The translations under genes were made by a program, and so were the position numbers. From NCBI GenBank assembly GCA_009760855.2, contig WPIO01000006.1, positions 3,644,501 through 3,708,500 of the forward strand: 64,000 nt of DNA, written 5' to 3'. Positions 46,190 through 58,330 of this stretch are shown piece after piece. The notes under the pieces are model-generated. The model was not told where the DNA came from. It was given only the letters and a program-made list of their open reading frames with translations, and did not search any database. The DNA is from Cristatella mucedo. Taxonomy: Eukaryota; Bryozoa; Phylactolaemata; Cristatellidae. Every line of letters begins with the position of its first letter. The stretch's first letter is position 1.

Positions 46190-46362
46190 CATACTTGCAC
46201 GCTGACCCTATGCGTGTCACCCTAACTATGTTGTTCTTGTTGTTTATCGAGCTTGCTACCGCTGATCAATTGATCTTGCTTTCTTTGCAGCAATTGTAAA
46301 GTGCCTAGACAGAGATTGAGTTCTCTGAGGGCATGTATGTAGTGTATTGTTATTGTTATTAG
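46190..46362 (+). mobile_element. LINE-B 3' end
   Basis: The + strand has CACGCTGACCCTATGCGTGT, CTTGCTACCGCTGATCAATT, TGTAAAGTGCCTAGACAGAG and GAGTTCTCTGAGGGCATGTA, ending in GTTATTGTTATTAG. Confidence 0.8.
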
Positions 46363-47669
46363 GAGACCCTTCCTTATCCATTGTAACCTACTGTATTGTT
46401 GGAACAACTGGCAGAACAAGGACGAAGGCGTGTACAAAATTAAGTACTGAAAGCATCTCTAACGAAGCTGTGTCGGATTGATACGATGGCGGAGTGTGGA
46501 TAGATTTCTTGTGCTTGGCCATTTAATCGGCAGGAGCGTGAGAATAAATTGCGAAAAGAAGCGGACAATCTAATAGTGGGATAACACTGTGGACTTCCTG
46601 AATTCGCGGGTCGCTTAAGGAGTAAGATCTGGGCTTGTGTATGTAAGTTTTGAGATTTGGTGGAGCAGAACCAATCGGACAGCTGACCTGGATTACTTGT
46701 AGGTGCACGTTTTATTTTCAAGCCAATTGTTCGATCGCCGACCAATCGAAAGTCCTCGGAACGTCTCAGGTACAAGCACCTGTCGGACGGCAGTGGTAAC
46801 CCAATCCTTACAGGTCCGCATTTATGGAAGGCTTTAGCCGCAGAAGACAGAACAAGTAATTAACAGAAAGAGCTTTAACATGGCATGCACCATTGTTTGG
46901 TAGGTTCGTGTTTTCGCATTAATCTGAGGGTGCAGTTTAAGCGATATTTTCTCCTTGGTTGGCAATTTCTCCGTGGCAAAGAAATTGGGTTTACGAATAC
47001 GAGTAAGCAGTCGTTATTAGACACTTCTCACTTCATAGACTGTCGCTACTTACTTGTGTTGCCTGCAATCGATTCGATTCTCTCCTCTCTCTTTCGCCTA
47101 TTCCATTGTTCTCTCTCCCTTCTCTCAATTTTTCGCTGCCCTCTGTTACACACTTTGTCTTTCTTTCCCTCTCTTCTTGACACGGTGCCTGGGAAACGGT
47201 GCGACTGCAGTGTGTAGGAGTTCTCGCACGGGAAAAATCTGATGGCTAAGCGTATTTCAAAATTACGATGCTGAATTAGTCTATACACGATACTAGCATG
47301 CAATATCATACACAAGTACTTATCATTCTTCGGCCGTTTTTTCCAATGATGACGAGATTTCAAGGATGGATACTGTGCTCTTTGCATGTATATTGGACTT
47401 TGATATCCCTTTTATGCCATTCGGTCGTGGGTTTGCCAGTGGCTGAGTTATGGCGTAGCTATACAGTTACCCAGTATGTGCCTGCTACGCAATCTACTGT
47501 TACCGTAGAGGCTACCAACATCAACAGCCAGATTTGGAACTGCTCTTGCTGAAGCGTTCTCCACACATTCCCAAGGCCCAGCAACACGTGGGTGCCCTAC
47601 AGCCGTTGGCTGCAGATCCCTGAAGTTTTTTTAACTGCTGGTCTCCCCTCCAAGCGATTTAATTATCTG
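46363..47669. other. No recognised feature
   Basis: About 1.3 kb of intergenic DNA. A CT-rich, Leu/Ser-coding stretch at 47050-47190 shows low complexity only. Confidence 0.4.
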
Positions 47670-48030
47670 GGCTGTACCGAATAGCTGATTCACTATTCGG
47701 CCGAAAATACAAGTAATTGGCCCACTATTCAACCAAATACAAATAATGTGTGGACTAGGGCTACTTTCAGACAACACTCAAAATTTAAAAATCCAAGCAA
47801 CAGTCTCAGTTCAGTAAATTTAGAACATAAACTAAAAGTAAACAGTTGACAGAATAGTCCCTCTCACGTGTTATGTCATTAATAGAGTTACTCGGGTCTT
47901 CTCACTGAAGCAGCTGCATATGCAGAAACAGATGTTGCATGACTACTATCTGTAATCAGCCCGATTACGACTATTCGGCCAAAAACCGAATAATTATTTG
48001 GCCATCTTCTCAGCCCCGAAGCGATTGTTC
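47670..48030. mobile_element. ATTCGG-rich element, possibly hAT-like non-autonomous
   Basis: A hairpin CCGAATAG...CTATTCGG lies at the left (about 47676-47702), and the motif ACTATTCGGCC(G/A)AAAA recurs at the right (about 47970-48000), with further ATTTGGCC and ATTGGCCC echoes between. Clustered ATTCGG motifs are seen at ends of some hAT-type elements. No transposase is present and target duplications are not resolved. Confidence 0.4.
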
Positions 48031-48077
48031 AGTAGAGCCCAATAGTTATGCTGGCTGTATAGCAGTCCCACATCAAT

Positions 48078-48270
48078 ATTAAAAATAATGCATTTGTATA
48101 GCGCTCTCAGAGAACTGAATCTCTTGTCTAGGCATTTTACAGATGCTGCATATAAACCATTACCAAACATTCGGCGGTAACATCCACCAAGCAGCAGGCA
48201 CGAGCAGCTGAGCAGGTACTTTCACGCGAAGGACGAATCGCGAAGACGAACCAAATGCTTTGATAAAAAG
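48078..48270 (-). mobile_element. LINE-B 3' tail, diverged
   Basis: The + strand shows AATAATGCATTTGTATAGCG, CTCTCAGAGAACTGAATCTC and GCATTTTACAGATGCTGCAT, the complement of the LINE-B terminus. The internal part to 48270 is diverged. Confidence 0.65.
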
Positions 48271-49254
48271 GTATTAATACCATCTATAACCTTATGACCC
48301 AGCTCCATGGTATATACAGGTTGCAAAAGCTCCTACTGTTGTTGTAGCCCAATCCTGCTCATGCTAGACTTGTGTGCTGCATGCTGGATACAACCCCTTC
48401 AAAAATGTTCAATCTCATATTCGAATGCTGCTCTAGCAATTTGTGCCCGCTGCAAATCACGGTCACGATCTTTAACCCCTTTCTAATTTGAAGTTTGCAT
48501 ATTTGCTTCACCTTATTTTTTGCTGAGGCAGCTCAAACACATCAGCATAATAGAATTGCATACAGGCTCCAGATTCTAATGCTGAACTTGCTGTTCTTTG
48601 TCTACCCGACACACAGAAGTCATGATAAGATAGACTGTCGTGCTTATATTGCTTCCGATGCTCAAGTTTTCCACATCGTAGAATGTGCCCGCTTCACGAG
48701 TCCCCAACTTACTCAATGACAGTGATGAATGCCCACCACAGATTTCTGCTCACTCTTCTGGATCTCGGGCGCCAGGCCTGAAATAGCAGCAGTTGCTCAA
48801 GCAGATGCTATTAATATTGCAATACCTTTTTCAGTCTGAGATCCTTAAACCTGACTTACAGCCATAAAAATAGAATCAGGTGTTACAAATTAGCACCTAA
48901 CACTGCTGCACGCATATCCCGTATACTTATCATGCCTTGTGACTTATATTACTGTGTGACCGTTGCCATTGGTGCGACTGTGTGACCTGTACTGTTGCCG
49001 TAATATTTAAAGACGCTTATGTTATGTAAATGTCTTTAATAGGATTTTTAATTGAATTTTTAAATATTACTCATATATGGATAACAGTCAGACCTACTGA
49101 CATTGCAGAATTTCCAACGTACATATGATAAAAGCCCCAGTGCAAATTCGCAGCAACACTGACACAGTGCACCCGAAGGCCTAGCAACACATGAGGGAGA
49201 AATGTAATATGCATCTTCCAAATGCACGAATATAGGAAAGTTATAATGAGCATC
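48271..49254. other. No recognised feature
   Basis: About 1 kb of AT-rich intergenic DNA without motif-bearing frames. Confidence 0.4.
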
Positions 49255-49840
49255 TGTATTGAAATGGTTCGGGTTCTATCTCTGTGGGAGATTCCAGAGT
49301 ATTGATGTGAATGGACAAAGATCATCCGAGAAACCTCTGAAATATTACGTGTGTCAGGGCTCCGTGCTTGGTCCTGTTCTTTTCACAGTGTGTACTCTTC
49401 CTCTTACCGATGTGATTGCCAAGCACAATCTAGGTTCTCACTTCAATGCGGATGACACTCAGTTGTACCTTTGCTTTGACCCCTCCCACCCCCCGAGCAC
49501 GTCGGATTCCCTTAACTCCCTTGCTGCATGCATTGATGACATCCGCACATGGATAGCAGCAAATTGTCCTCAATTGAATGATGATAAAACCAACTTACTA
49601 GCTATGGGCAAACTTAGTGTGACTCGGAAATTGGAAAGTCTAACGCTCAAAATTGGCTCTGCCAGCATATCTCCTCTTGAATCTGCACGAAATCTAGGCG
49701 TCATGTTCCAAAGTGACCTCTCGTTAGACGACCACATCAGCTCCAAAGTCAAGTCTGCCTACTTTCTACTACACAACATTGCTAAAATTTGGGCATTTTT
49801 AGACAAGGATACCAGTGGCTGCTGCAACACATGGCTGTAG
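49255..49840 (+). mobile_element. LINE-B internal RT fragment
   Basis: A 193-codon open frame (49259-49840) covers the middle of [56 protein letters not shown] (catalytic box with N in place of the usual aromatic/H-A context), LNDDKTNLLAMGKLSV and NLGVMFQSDLSLDDH. Both ends are missing: no 3' UTR follows, and a SINE-1 starts within about 25 bases. The frame is open but truncated. Confidence 0.85.
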
Positions 49841-49861
49841 GAAAGTGCCTGTAGCCTATCA

Positions 49862-50045
49862 TGGTGAGCCGTAATGGCACACTAGGTAAGGCAGTCGCTT
49901 TTCACGACCTCTGTGCCGAGGTCGTGGGTTCGAATACTGCGGTAGGCAATCCTTGCCACTGCAAGCAGTGGTGTAAGCCGTCAAAGCTCTTCTGTCGCTT
50001 TACAAAGAGGCTGTTAAATCAGCTAGTATTATTAATTGTTATTAT
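49862..50045 (+). mobile_element. SINE-1, near-complete copy
   Basis: The + strand has head GAGCCGTAATGGCACACTAG, B box GTGGGTTCGAATACTGC (49923-49939), body AGCTCTTCTGTCGCTTTACA and AAGAGGCTGTTAAATCAGCT, and terminal TATTATTAATTGTTATTATT. Its two tRNA-like promoter boxes are about 50 bases apart, as in tRNA genes, but no anticodon arm or acceptor pairing fits a working tRNA. Confidence 0.85.
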
Positions 50046-50344
50046 CCTCTAACGAGATGGCACGCTGCAGAGGCACACTGGTCTTGAGCTACAGTCAATT
50101 GCAGCACCCCATGATCCCTACCATATGAGGATCTAGAAGATAATCTTGGCTTGCCCAAAAGCTTGGGGCTTGAACAGATGGGTTATCAAGCAACTGTCGT
50201 CACGGTGGTAGTATTAGTTTTTTAAATAATTGATGACCTTGACGTGACTTCCGGTAATTCATCTGCTGACGGTTTACATGGAGACGTCAGAAATCGTTCT
50301 TTAGATCCAAAGTGTTTTCTTCAGAACTGTTCAGAGCACGTACT

Positions 50345-50590
50345 GGATGCACTGACGAAACTGGGTCTAAGACTATCAGTGAGGCGCTCGGACTACACAA
50401 ACCAAATTGTGGGCTCGAGTCCTCATGCTGGACCACAGCATTGCACCACCGGTGATGCTCCTGACAGCTGTTTACGAAAGGAGCGGTACCGGCCTGCATA
50501 TACTCAGACCACACATTGCAAGCAGGGTGGTAGCCACTGAGGTTCTTCTGTCGCATATAAATAATACTATTGAACAAGCTAACCTCGACC
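50345..50590 (+). mobile_element. SINE-1-like, diverged copy
   Basis: A B-box-like GTGGGCTCGAGTCC at 50409-50422, then GCCACTGAGGTTCTTCTGTC at the body position and GCATATAAATAATACTATTG near the end. The central part is longer than in other copies. Confidence 0.55.
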
Positions 50591-51169
50591 TCGGTGTCCC
50601 GATACCATTGCGATAGAGCAGCTCCTCCACTTCTCCGTAGTCTGCTAAGATGCAGGCTCTCCTAGCTATTACTCTCGGGATCGGGATATTTAATGAGACT
50701 CTGCTTCTTGCTTTGGATAATGAGCTGTGGACTTGATCCTCGCTCCAAGAAAGCTGCGGTTAAGAGCTCGATAACTGTCTCGCCGGCTGTTTAGCGGAAA
50801 AGAGAGCGACTTGTACCTCAAGCCACATATTGCTCCGCCACCGCTTGGATGCTTGCCGATAGCTACCACTAGAATTTATACGCATTATCATCTCAATTCA
50901 GCTAAGCCTGCTGCCCTGTTTTCTATGAGCAGCGAGTGGTCTTTCGAACATTTCGACAATTCGCGGCTCAGTATTCTTTCTTCTCCTTACCGGAAGTTTA
51001 CCGACTGCAAAATCTAGATAGAATAACAACCTTAAGGTTCTAGCCTTATCACAGCAATTTAGCATCCACGGCGTGGTTAGCTGGAAATACCAGGCGTACG
51101 GCTAGCACTCTCACCTGTCGCTGGTTCCCGGACATTTACCATAGCGGACGGATGGGGACGTGAGAATAT
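50591..51169. other. No recognised feature
   Basis: Intergenic DNA to the left of the long inverted repeat. The repeat may begin somewhat before 51170, as faint pairing is visible to about 51120. Confidence 0.35.
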
Positions 51170-52012
51170 CTCCGGTTCCGCTAAGCTTTCGTCAGCACCA
51201 TGCATTGATATGATTCTAGAGCGTACAAAAATATACCTTTTGAGAGTGCTTCTCGTGCAGTTATATTTGTCGTAATTATGCGAGAAGAAAAATGTGCCCC
51301 CGGGAAAGACCCACGATGAACGCTAACATCTCATAATATCCACCGCACGTCTTTATAGTAGTTTGATAAAAAGTTAACACGTATGCAAATTTACTAAAAA
51401 GAACCATATTTTAAGAGATTAATTGCAAAACAACTGCCAAAAAAGAGCTGGTTCGCTCCTTTCCGGGTACGATAAGCTGGGTGTGGTAGCCCACAGGACG
51501 GAGCCAAGGTGAAGGTCGAATCAAAGTTATTGTCAAAACACACGGTTTCAGTTCAAGAAATAGCACATCTTTATTTTAGAATGCAGTTTATAAGGTATAA
51601 CTTCATGATAATAGTTATAGATTACTTCTATGCAAAAAGCCGTGCAGTTTTTGTTAAAAGGAACAAGTGTTATTGGCCCCGGCGACCGGCCTGCCCTGGC
51701 AACAGCCGTCGGCTGTGCGGTGCCTTTTTGGTAGTTCGTCTAGCAATTAGACTCTTACTATCGGTGTTTTTAATTACACTGTCATACGTGTCAAAATTTT
51801 ATCTAATTCCAATCAAGATGCGCCACGCATTTTTTAGATGTTAGCGTTCGTTGTGGGACTATCGCCGGAGTACGTTTTCCTGCTCGCACAGTGACCGCAA
51901 ATATAATCTCACGACACGACGCTCTTAAGAAATCTTGTGCATACACCCCGGAATCTTAACACAGTTTAACACTTCGCTGCGCACAGGAAAGCTCATCGGA
52001 ACCGGAAACACT
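51170..52012. mobile_element. Long inverted repeat, arms about 165-175 bp, loop about 500 bp
   Basis: The left arm (51170-51332) pairs with the right arm (51836-52012). The best block is AACGCTAACATCT at 51319-51331 against its complement at 51836-51848. Pairing continues outward through CCCAC, GAAAAA, TGCGAG, TTATATTT and the CCGGTTCCG/AGCTTTC segments with scattered mismatches. The interior is mostly AT-rich, has an AATAAAGATG on the minus strand near 51570 and a small GC-rich piece near 51680-51715, and carries no recognisable protein. It could be a foldback or MITE-like DNA transposon, or an old inverted duplication. Confidence 0.65.
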
Positions 52013-52954
52013 CTCGCTTCCGGATGTATGGCAACAGTCCACTGTGTCCGCTGAGGCAAATGCCCGCGGCCCCCTTTCACGGCTTCCGTTAGCTGCTGCC
52101 ATTTTACGATCCGCTAGGGCTTTGCCTACGCCATTAGGGCCTCGGCTACTAGAGATCTAACCAGCCTCGGTTTGACGCACCGCTTAGGGTAAATATTTGT
52201 GCCCGGGTTGTGAGTCACGTGGCCGTGTAGTCCTAAAAATAGATAGTGGGTAAAGCCCCTGCTCGGTAGCTCGGTAGCTCAGTGCAAGCGTGGGCAGAAG
52301 TGTGGTAAACGAAGCGCGTGGAGGTGGTGCGGAAAGCGGTTAGTAGATCTTTTTTATCAATAACCATGGCGTTTTTGTTTGCCATAAAGCGCCCAAGCTG
52401 TCTGGCGATGCACTAAGTATTTCACTTCAGAATTACTACGAACGGTACGGTAGTGAATGCTGTTAGTAGCTGCCCGAATGCCACCGTTTTATATTGCGCA
52501 GTGACGATCGATGCTCGTATAAAAATATTGCGTCTTTGGTTCTGAGATCGCTAGTTGCTCAGAATAGCGATGCAGTGCCTCTCACTTGGTCAGAATGATT
52601 GGTTTCGTTTTGTGAGCTCTGTAAGTTGCTAAGCTTGGTTGATAATATGATCAGTAGAGCTGCACTTATAAATGATTGCTAGCTGCACTTACTGTCGCGT
52701 CTGCTAAATGACTTTGCAGTCTGCTCTGCGTAATTGTCGTAGGGTAGTGCTACGGACTTTTTAATTTTCCACTTAGCAAAGGTGCTGCACAGTATATGTT
52801 CGGCTTGGGTTGAGCAATTCCCATCACCGACCTACTTACTCCAGGTGTATTCGGGCACTTTATAAGGGCAGAGGCAGTGATCAAATGTTAAGATGCCCAT
52901 TTGTGCTTAGACGGAACTAACTAAGCTTAAAGTATTAAGTTTCAACAAGTTGCC
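52013..52954. other. No recognised feature
   Basis: About 940 bases. The part 52040-52180 is somewhat CpG-richer. No exon or repeat is recognised. Confidence 0.4.
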
Positions 52955-53090
52955 TTTGGGTCTTTGCCTGCATCTCTTACCCATAGTCCTGCGATTGGAA
53001 ATCCTTAATTTCCCACTGTAAGTGGTGGCGATAGCTTTTAAGGCTCTTCTGAAGATATATAAATGGCTCTTAAATCAGCTAACCTAACTA
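52955..53090 (+). mobile_element. SINE-1, decayed 3' half
   Basis: The + strand keeps CACTGTAAGTGGTGGCGATA, AAGGCTCTTCTGAAGATATA and TGGCTCTTAAATCAGCTAAC, the 3' half of SINE-1. The tRNA-like head is barely visible. Confidence 0.65.
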
Positions 53091-53094
53091 GATG

Positions 53095-53290
53095 CAAATC
53101 GTGCTGATGTCTGTAAATTTGCTATTTGCAGATACGATGCTTCCGGTTTACTTCCCGATATCACGTGGTTTGCATAATCATTTTTTTATGGAAATTGTTC
53201 AATTCCATCTCCAGCATGCTTGTCTTTTTAAAGGTACCCTAAGCAAACATTCAATTGTTGGACCAAAGTTTTCAGTATTTTCTCGACATT
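53095..53290. mobile_element. MITE-1 partial copy (right end)
   Basis: TTGTCTTTTTAAAGGTACCC and TCAATTGTTGGACCAAAGTT, then AGTATTTTCTCGAC, align with the right arm at 32885-32955. The preceding text (ATTTGCAGATACGATGCTTC, GTGGTTTGCAT) aligns with the interior at 32815-32870. The left arm is missing where a SINE-1 remnant lies. Confidence 0.65.
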
Positions 53291-53299
53291 TACCCTCAG

Positions 53300-53987
53300 A
53301 TATCTTAAAAGTAGTCAGCATTGGCTGATATTCTGAATATCTGCGAAATATCGTGTTACCTGATATTAATGGAATTTGAGCTAGAGGGTATGCGAAATCG
53401 GATTTTTGGTAGTTTAGTCAGACGTGTGAGAGGCGAAAGCTGGGTAATATTTATCAGTGAGCATATTAATACGTATACGATGTGCTAGCTGCAGCTGTTG
53501 CAATTACAGTAGCCTTTCGTAATCGTGAATAGGAAACATTAATCACAAGCTCAGCCTTTCCTCATTTTGTACTTGTATGACGATGCCGTTTGCGATCTGG
53601 TGTACTCAGCTGTTTAGTAATTCAAATGTATTTGATTCTGACGATTACCTTCCCAGGCTGAATTGTTGTGCTCGAGTGTACATGGAGATGCTTTTTGTTG
53701 GAAGATGCCATAGGTGATCCCTGGTTGAGCTTTAGGTTTTCGATAGGGATTGAGACGTGGAGCTCGTGGTTTTACGGCCATCTCGAAACCCGGAGTCTTT
53801 ATACAGCGCCTGCTCACTAGGTCAAAATGAACGGTGGGATAATGTTAGATCGCCCGGCTATAGCGTGCCGGGATAAGCTGACATTTTAGAGAGGACACCC
53901 ACAAAGTCTAGTCGTATTGGTTAGCGAGATAGAATTATCTGCCTCTTTGTGGACACTTAAATGATTTCACATTCGACCTACCATTGC
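53300..53987. other. No recognised feature
   Basis: About 690 bases of intergenic DNA. No motif-bearing frame. Confidence 0.4.
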
Positions 53988-55600
53988 TATGTAATGTAAT
54001 GTATCTCCGTCAGTAACTCCACAAAGTCATAAAGACCATGTGGATGTTACGCAGGAGAGTTTTGTATAGCGCACTCACAGCCTAAGCGGCTTTCGGTACG
54101 CATTCGGTACCCAACAGACTTCGTCTCACGCAACAAAGAGAAAGTAAGAAGCATAGCAGAGTCAGGAGAGCAGTTGAGGTAGTGAGTAGCATAGAAGTAG
54201 CAGTTCAGGACCGCTGAAAAAGATGTGCCATAGTCGGCAGTAGGAGAGTATTTGTCGTTGCATAAGAATTGTGGAAGCGAGTTCCACAGTCTAGGACCTG
54301 CAGAGCTAAAGCTTCTGTCGCCGACTGTCTTTAAGCGGAGGAATGGGACAGCTAATTTATTGTCCACACAGGACCTCATGGCACGAAGAGGCTGAAACTG
54401 ATGCAGCAGTTCAGCTAGGTACGAAGGAGCCAAGCCGTGGCGGGCCTTGTGGGTCAGCTTAAGAACTTTGCTCTGTATCCTTTGCTCAACCGGCAACCAG
54501 CTTAGCTCTTTCAGCAGAGGTGACACGTGCTCAAACTGCTGGGACTTGAAGACCAGCCTTGCAGCCATATTCATAGTTCGCTGTAGTGGCATAATAGCTT
54601 TCTTTGGCAGCCCAGCCAAAAGGGAATTACAATAATCAAGCCGAGACAGAACTAAAGAGCTAGTTAAATTATTTACAAGCCACTGTGGGAGACAGCTCCT
54701 AATCTTGGATAGGGATCGGATGTGATGGCTAGCTGTAGAGGCAGTCTCCTGAATGAAGCTTTTGAAATTGAGGCAGCTGTCGAACACGACACCTAGATTT
54801 CGAGCACGTGGGGAAGGTCGCACAATAGCATCACCTATTAGAACAGCAAAGCCTTTTAATCCAGCCACACGCTTAGGGTGTCCTATGAGCAGCAGTTCGG
54901 TTTTATCGTCATTTAATTTCAGGAAGTTTTCCGACATCCAGGATCGAATATCGGCAAGGCAAGCATTCAGTTTCTCAGTTGCTGCAGCAGATTCGGACGG
55001 TTTAAACGACAAATACAACTGAGTATCGTCAGCATAGAAGTGATATCCTATTCCATGGGCCTTAATCGCTTTTCCCAGAGGTTGTGTATAAATGGAGAGC
55101 AGCAAGGGACCGAGTACAGACCCTTGAGGGACTCCACAGGTGACCCTTCTCATGTCTGAAACCTGACCCCCACACGACACGGATTGAACGCGATCAGACG
55201 AGTATGATTTAAATAACGCCAGTGCTTAGTCTGCCAGACCGATCATTGTTCTCAATCGTTCAAGCAGAACTTCGTGATCAATGGTGTCGAAGGCAGCTTA
55301 CAGATCTAGCAAAGCTAGGGCAGTGACATTCCCATCGTCGTTGCCACGTAGAATGTCATTGTTAACACGGAGGAGAGCAATTTCAGTAGAGTGCTGCCTC
55401 TTGAACCCTGATTGAAATGTTTCTGACATTCCATTATTTTCAATATGTTCAACTAGCTGCTTAGCAACAATTTTTTCAAGAATCTTTGATGAGAACAAAA
55501 GAAGGGAAACTGGACGATGGTTTGCTAGGACCTCTGTGTCTAATCCAGGCTTTTTAAGAATAGGTCTAACGATTGCCGATTAACGTGATGAACAAGCTGA
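53988..55600 (-). mobile_element. LINE-A, best-preserved reverse transcriptase copy
   Basis: A 377-codon open frame (54047-55180, minus strand) contains [20 protein letters not shown], then [17 protein letters not shown] (catalytic ADD intact), [47 protein letters not shown] and the C-terminal [20 protein letters not shown] region. Upstream RT is split off at 55298-55498 (ILEKIVAKQLVEHIENNGMS through LALLDL) by stops near 55180-55300. The left edge at 53988 is the 3' terminus (ATGTAATGTAATGTATCTCC in + orientation). The endonuclease is missing. Little divergence from the 3' ends at 771 and 42329 suggests recent mobility of the family. Confidence 0.9.
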
Positions 55601-55790
55601 AGAAACTGAGAGCTATTGTTGTCGCTCCCTTGCAGTGACGTAAAGAAGGGGCACGTCCCCTGGTGCTGGATCAGGGGCAGTAGATTGGGGGGCGACAAAA
55701 TGGGTGCCTAATACTAGGGGGGGGGGTGCCATCTGTGTAGTTCGTCCCCGGGCAAACAATATCCTAAGAATGCCACTGCTCACCTGTAGG
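55601..55790. other. G-rich intergenic stretch
   Basis: Contains GGGGCACGTCCCC-like text and a run of about ten G at 55718-55729. No feature is recognised. Confidence 0.4.
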
Positions 55791-56180
55791 TCTCTTAATT
55801 CTCTTGCTCCAGCCAACCTATCCGAAGTACATCCCAATCAGGCAAGGCATCGTTCGTACCGCCTGCTCTTCTGACTCTAGTCTCTAGCTGTTCCTCGAAC
55901 CAGTCTCGAATTCTATGGAGACCGTGCCGTGTTTGTATGCACTTACCAAAGCCTGGAACTCACCATCGACAACCTCTGACTTGGAGACATTAACAAAGAA
56001 GCCTAAAACGCCCGGTTCATAAAAGCATTTGCCGGGTCCGTGTGAATTGTCTTTTGTGTGAACATGCGAGCTGACGCTGGGCATGTTATCACTAACCGTA
56101 TTGACAGGGCTCCTGTACAGCATATGTAAATTGCCTAGGAAAAGATTCAGTTCTGTGGAGATGCTATGCCTTATTATTGT
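55791..56180 (+). mobile_element. LINE-B fragments
   Basis: At 55800-55880 the + strand carries RT C-terminal text (TCCAGCCAACCTATCCGAAG, CAGGCAAGGCATCGTTCGTA). At 56100-56180 a LINE-B tail follows (AAATTGCCTAGGAAAAGATT, ending in TATTATTGTTAC). The material between is not clearly LINE-B. Confidence 0.55.
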
Positions 56181-56404
56181 TACTATAAATGAGGCCTTTT
56201 ACATGGAATTTATCTCTGTCTTTAATTCCACAAAGTTACTTAATAGAGATTAAGTTCTCTTAGAGCAATATAACAATAAATTATATATTTTCCATTATTT
56301 TTTTAATGAGGTCAGGCATATAAATCAGGCATATAAGGCTAAAGCAAAAACGCTTTTCGAGTCAAAGTTGACTCAGCAAGGGTAAGACCCACGACTGCTT
56401 TAAT
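56181..56404. other. No recognised feature
   Basis: Short AT-rich spacer between LINE-B copies. Confidence 0.35.
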
Positions 56405-58135
56405 AACCATATAATAATAATATATTTGATATTGCACGATTAAAGAACTCAATCTCTTACTGGGCACTTTTTGCTGCAAAGGAAGCACGATCGAATGGTT
56501 AGTGGTAGCATGCTCAATAAACAACAAGAATAGCATGGTTAGAGGTGACGTGCACAGAGTCAGCATGCAGGTATGACTAGTGGCAGCATGCACAGTGTCA
56601 GCACACATAAACACATCACAGGGACCCACTAAATGCTACGATAAATAGATGCATTTTTAGTTTCTTTTTAAACATGGCCAGGTAAAGGAATATCGTGACA
56701 CAAGTCTGGGTATGTCATGTCGTGAACCAAGTCGAGAGTGTGGTCCAGCCTTTGGGAGCAAACGAACTAAAGGCACGGTCTCCAAAGGATTGGAGTTTTG
56801 TGCGAAGTATCGGTAAACAATTAGATTCCGAAAATCAGGTGGTACGATGCTTAGCCTGGTGGGGAAATAGATCTGATTGGTAGTTTGGAGCCAAAGAATG
56901 AAGGGACCTAAAAGTGAGTGATAAAACCTTAAAGTCGATGCGTTGCTTGACTGGGAGCCAGTGTAGGTCGGCGAGAAGTGGTGTAATGTGGCAATTGTGA
57001 GGCTCACTACAGACATGCTTAGGTTCAAAGTTCTGCACCAGCTGTAAGCGCCTGAGTGCATAAGCAAGAAGACCAGTAAGTATTGAGTTACAGAAATCAA
57101 GACGGGATGTCACACATCCATGGACCAACTTAGATGTGGTATCAATGTCTAAACAAGCCCAAAATTTAGCAATTTTATGTAGCTGAAAGTAGGCAGACTT
57201 GACTGTGGAGCTGACGTGGTCGTTCGTCAAACAAAAGGCCACTTTATAACATGACACCTAGATTTCGTGCAGATTCAACAGGACGTATGCTGCCAGAACG
57301 GATTTTGAGCGTTAGCCTTTCCCGTTTCTGAATCATGCTTGATTTGGCCATAACTAGTAATTTGGTTCTATCATTATTCAATTTAAGAAAGTTTGCTGCC
57401 ATCCATGTGCGGATGTCATCAATACGTGCAGCGAGGAAGTTGAGAGAATTCGACTTGCCGGAGGGCTGGGATGGATCAAAGCAAAGGTATAATTGAGTGG
57501 GGCTTAAAGCAAAGGTAAAATTGAGTGTCATCCAGCATAGAAGTGAAAGTCTAGATTGTGCTTGGCAATCACATCGGTAAGAGGGAGGGTATAAACCGTG
57601 AAAAGAACGGGACAAAGCACAGATCCTTGAGGTATCCCATACTTCACAGGTTCCTCGGATGATCTTTGTCTATTCACATCAATACTCTGGAGTCTGCCTC
57701 AGAGATAAGACCTGAACCATTGCGTGTAGTACCAGTGATGTCCCTGCGAGATGAGAGGCACTCAAGAAGGACTAGGTGATCGATAATATCAAAAACTGCC
57801 AAAAGATCGAGTAAAACAAGCAGAGAGACTCTACCGTGTCTGCATTCCTAAGTAGGTCGTTGTACACCCGAAGCAATGCTGACTCTTACAGTGATTAGCT
57901 CTAAAACCAGACTGGAACTTACTAGCAAGGTTTAAGTTTCAATATATGAGTTCAGCTGGTCTGCCACGAACCGTTCCAGTGTCTTTGATAGGAATGGTAG
58001 AAGGGAGACTGTTCGGAAGTTGCTCAAGTTCTCTTGGTCTAGTATTGCTTTCTTGAGTTGTGGCCTGACTACAGCCTCTTTGAAAGGTGCTGGGGCATGA
58101 CCTGAGGCTACTGACATATGTATGATATTAGTTAT
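56405..58135 (-). mobile_element. LINE-B RT and 3' UTR, disrupted
   Basis: The minus strand reads RT from about 58117 (LSNFRTVSLLPFLSKTLERF) through motif A near 57790, the LNDRTKLLVM-type segment (57244-57615), NLGVML, VKSAYFQLHKIAKFWACLDI and KQRIDFKVLSLTFRSLHSLA (56835-57257), to the 3' UTR and an (ATT)n edge at 56410. Frameshifts separate the blocks and part of the ADD region is duplicated or rearranged near 57490-57540. It is inactive. Confidence 0.85.
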
Positions 58136-58249
58136 GCATGGTAGCAGCAGATAAATGCATTGTAGAAGCAGGACAGTGTTAGTAGGGTCCTGAGGACTTA
58201 CTACCGGTTTAGCAAGCTGATGAGCTGAACGATTATCTCCTTATGGATC

Positions 58250-58330
58250 AGTACACTTGCTGAGCACCTAGAAAGAGATTGAGTTATCCGGGGGTACTTT
58301 ATCAAGTGCATTATTAGTAGTAGTAGTACA
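58250..58330 (+). mobile_element. LINE-B 3' tail
   Basis: GAGCACCTAGAAAGAGATTG and TATCCGGGGGTACTTTATCA, ending in ATTATTAGTAGTAGTAGTAC. A very short insertion. Confidence 0.75.

Noticed and set aside
49862-50045. tRNA gene at the SINE-1 head
   Set aside because: A- and B-box-like motifs are present, but no acceptor or anticodon stem pairing fits a tRNA and the sequence continues into a repeated non-tRNA body.
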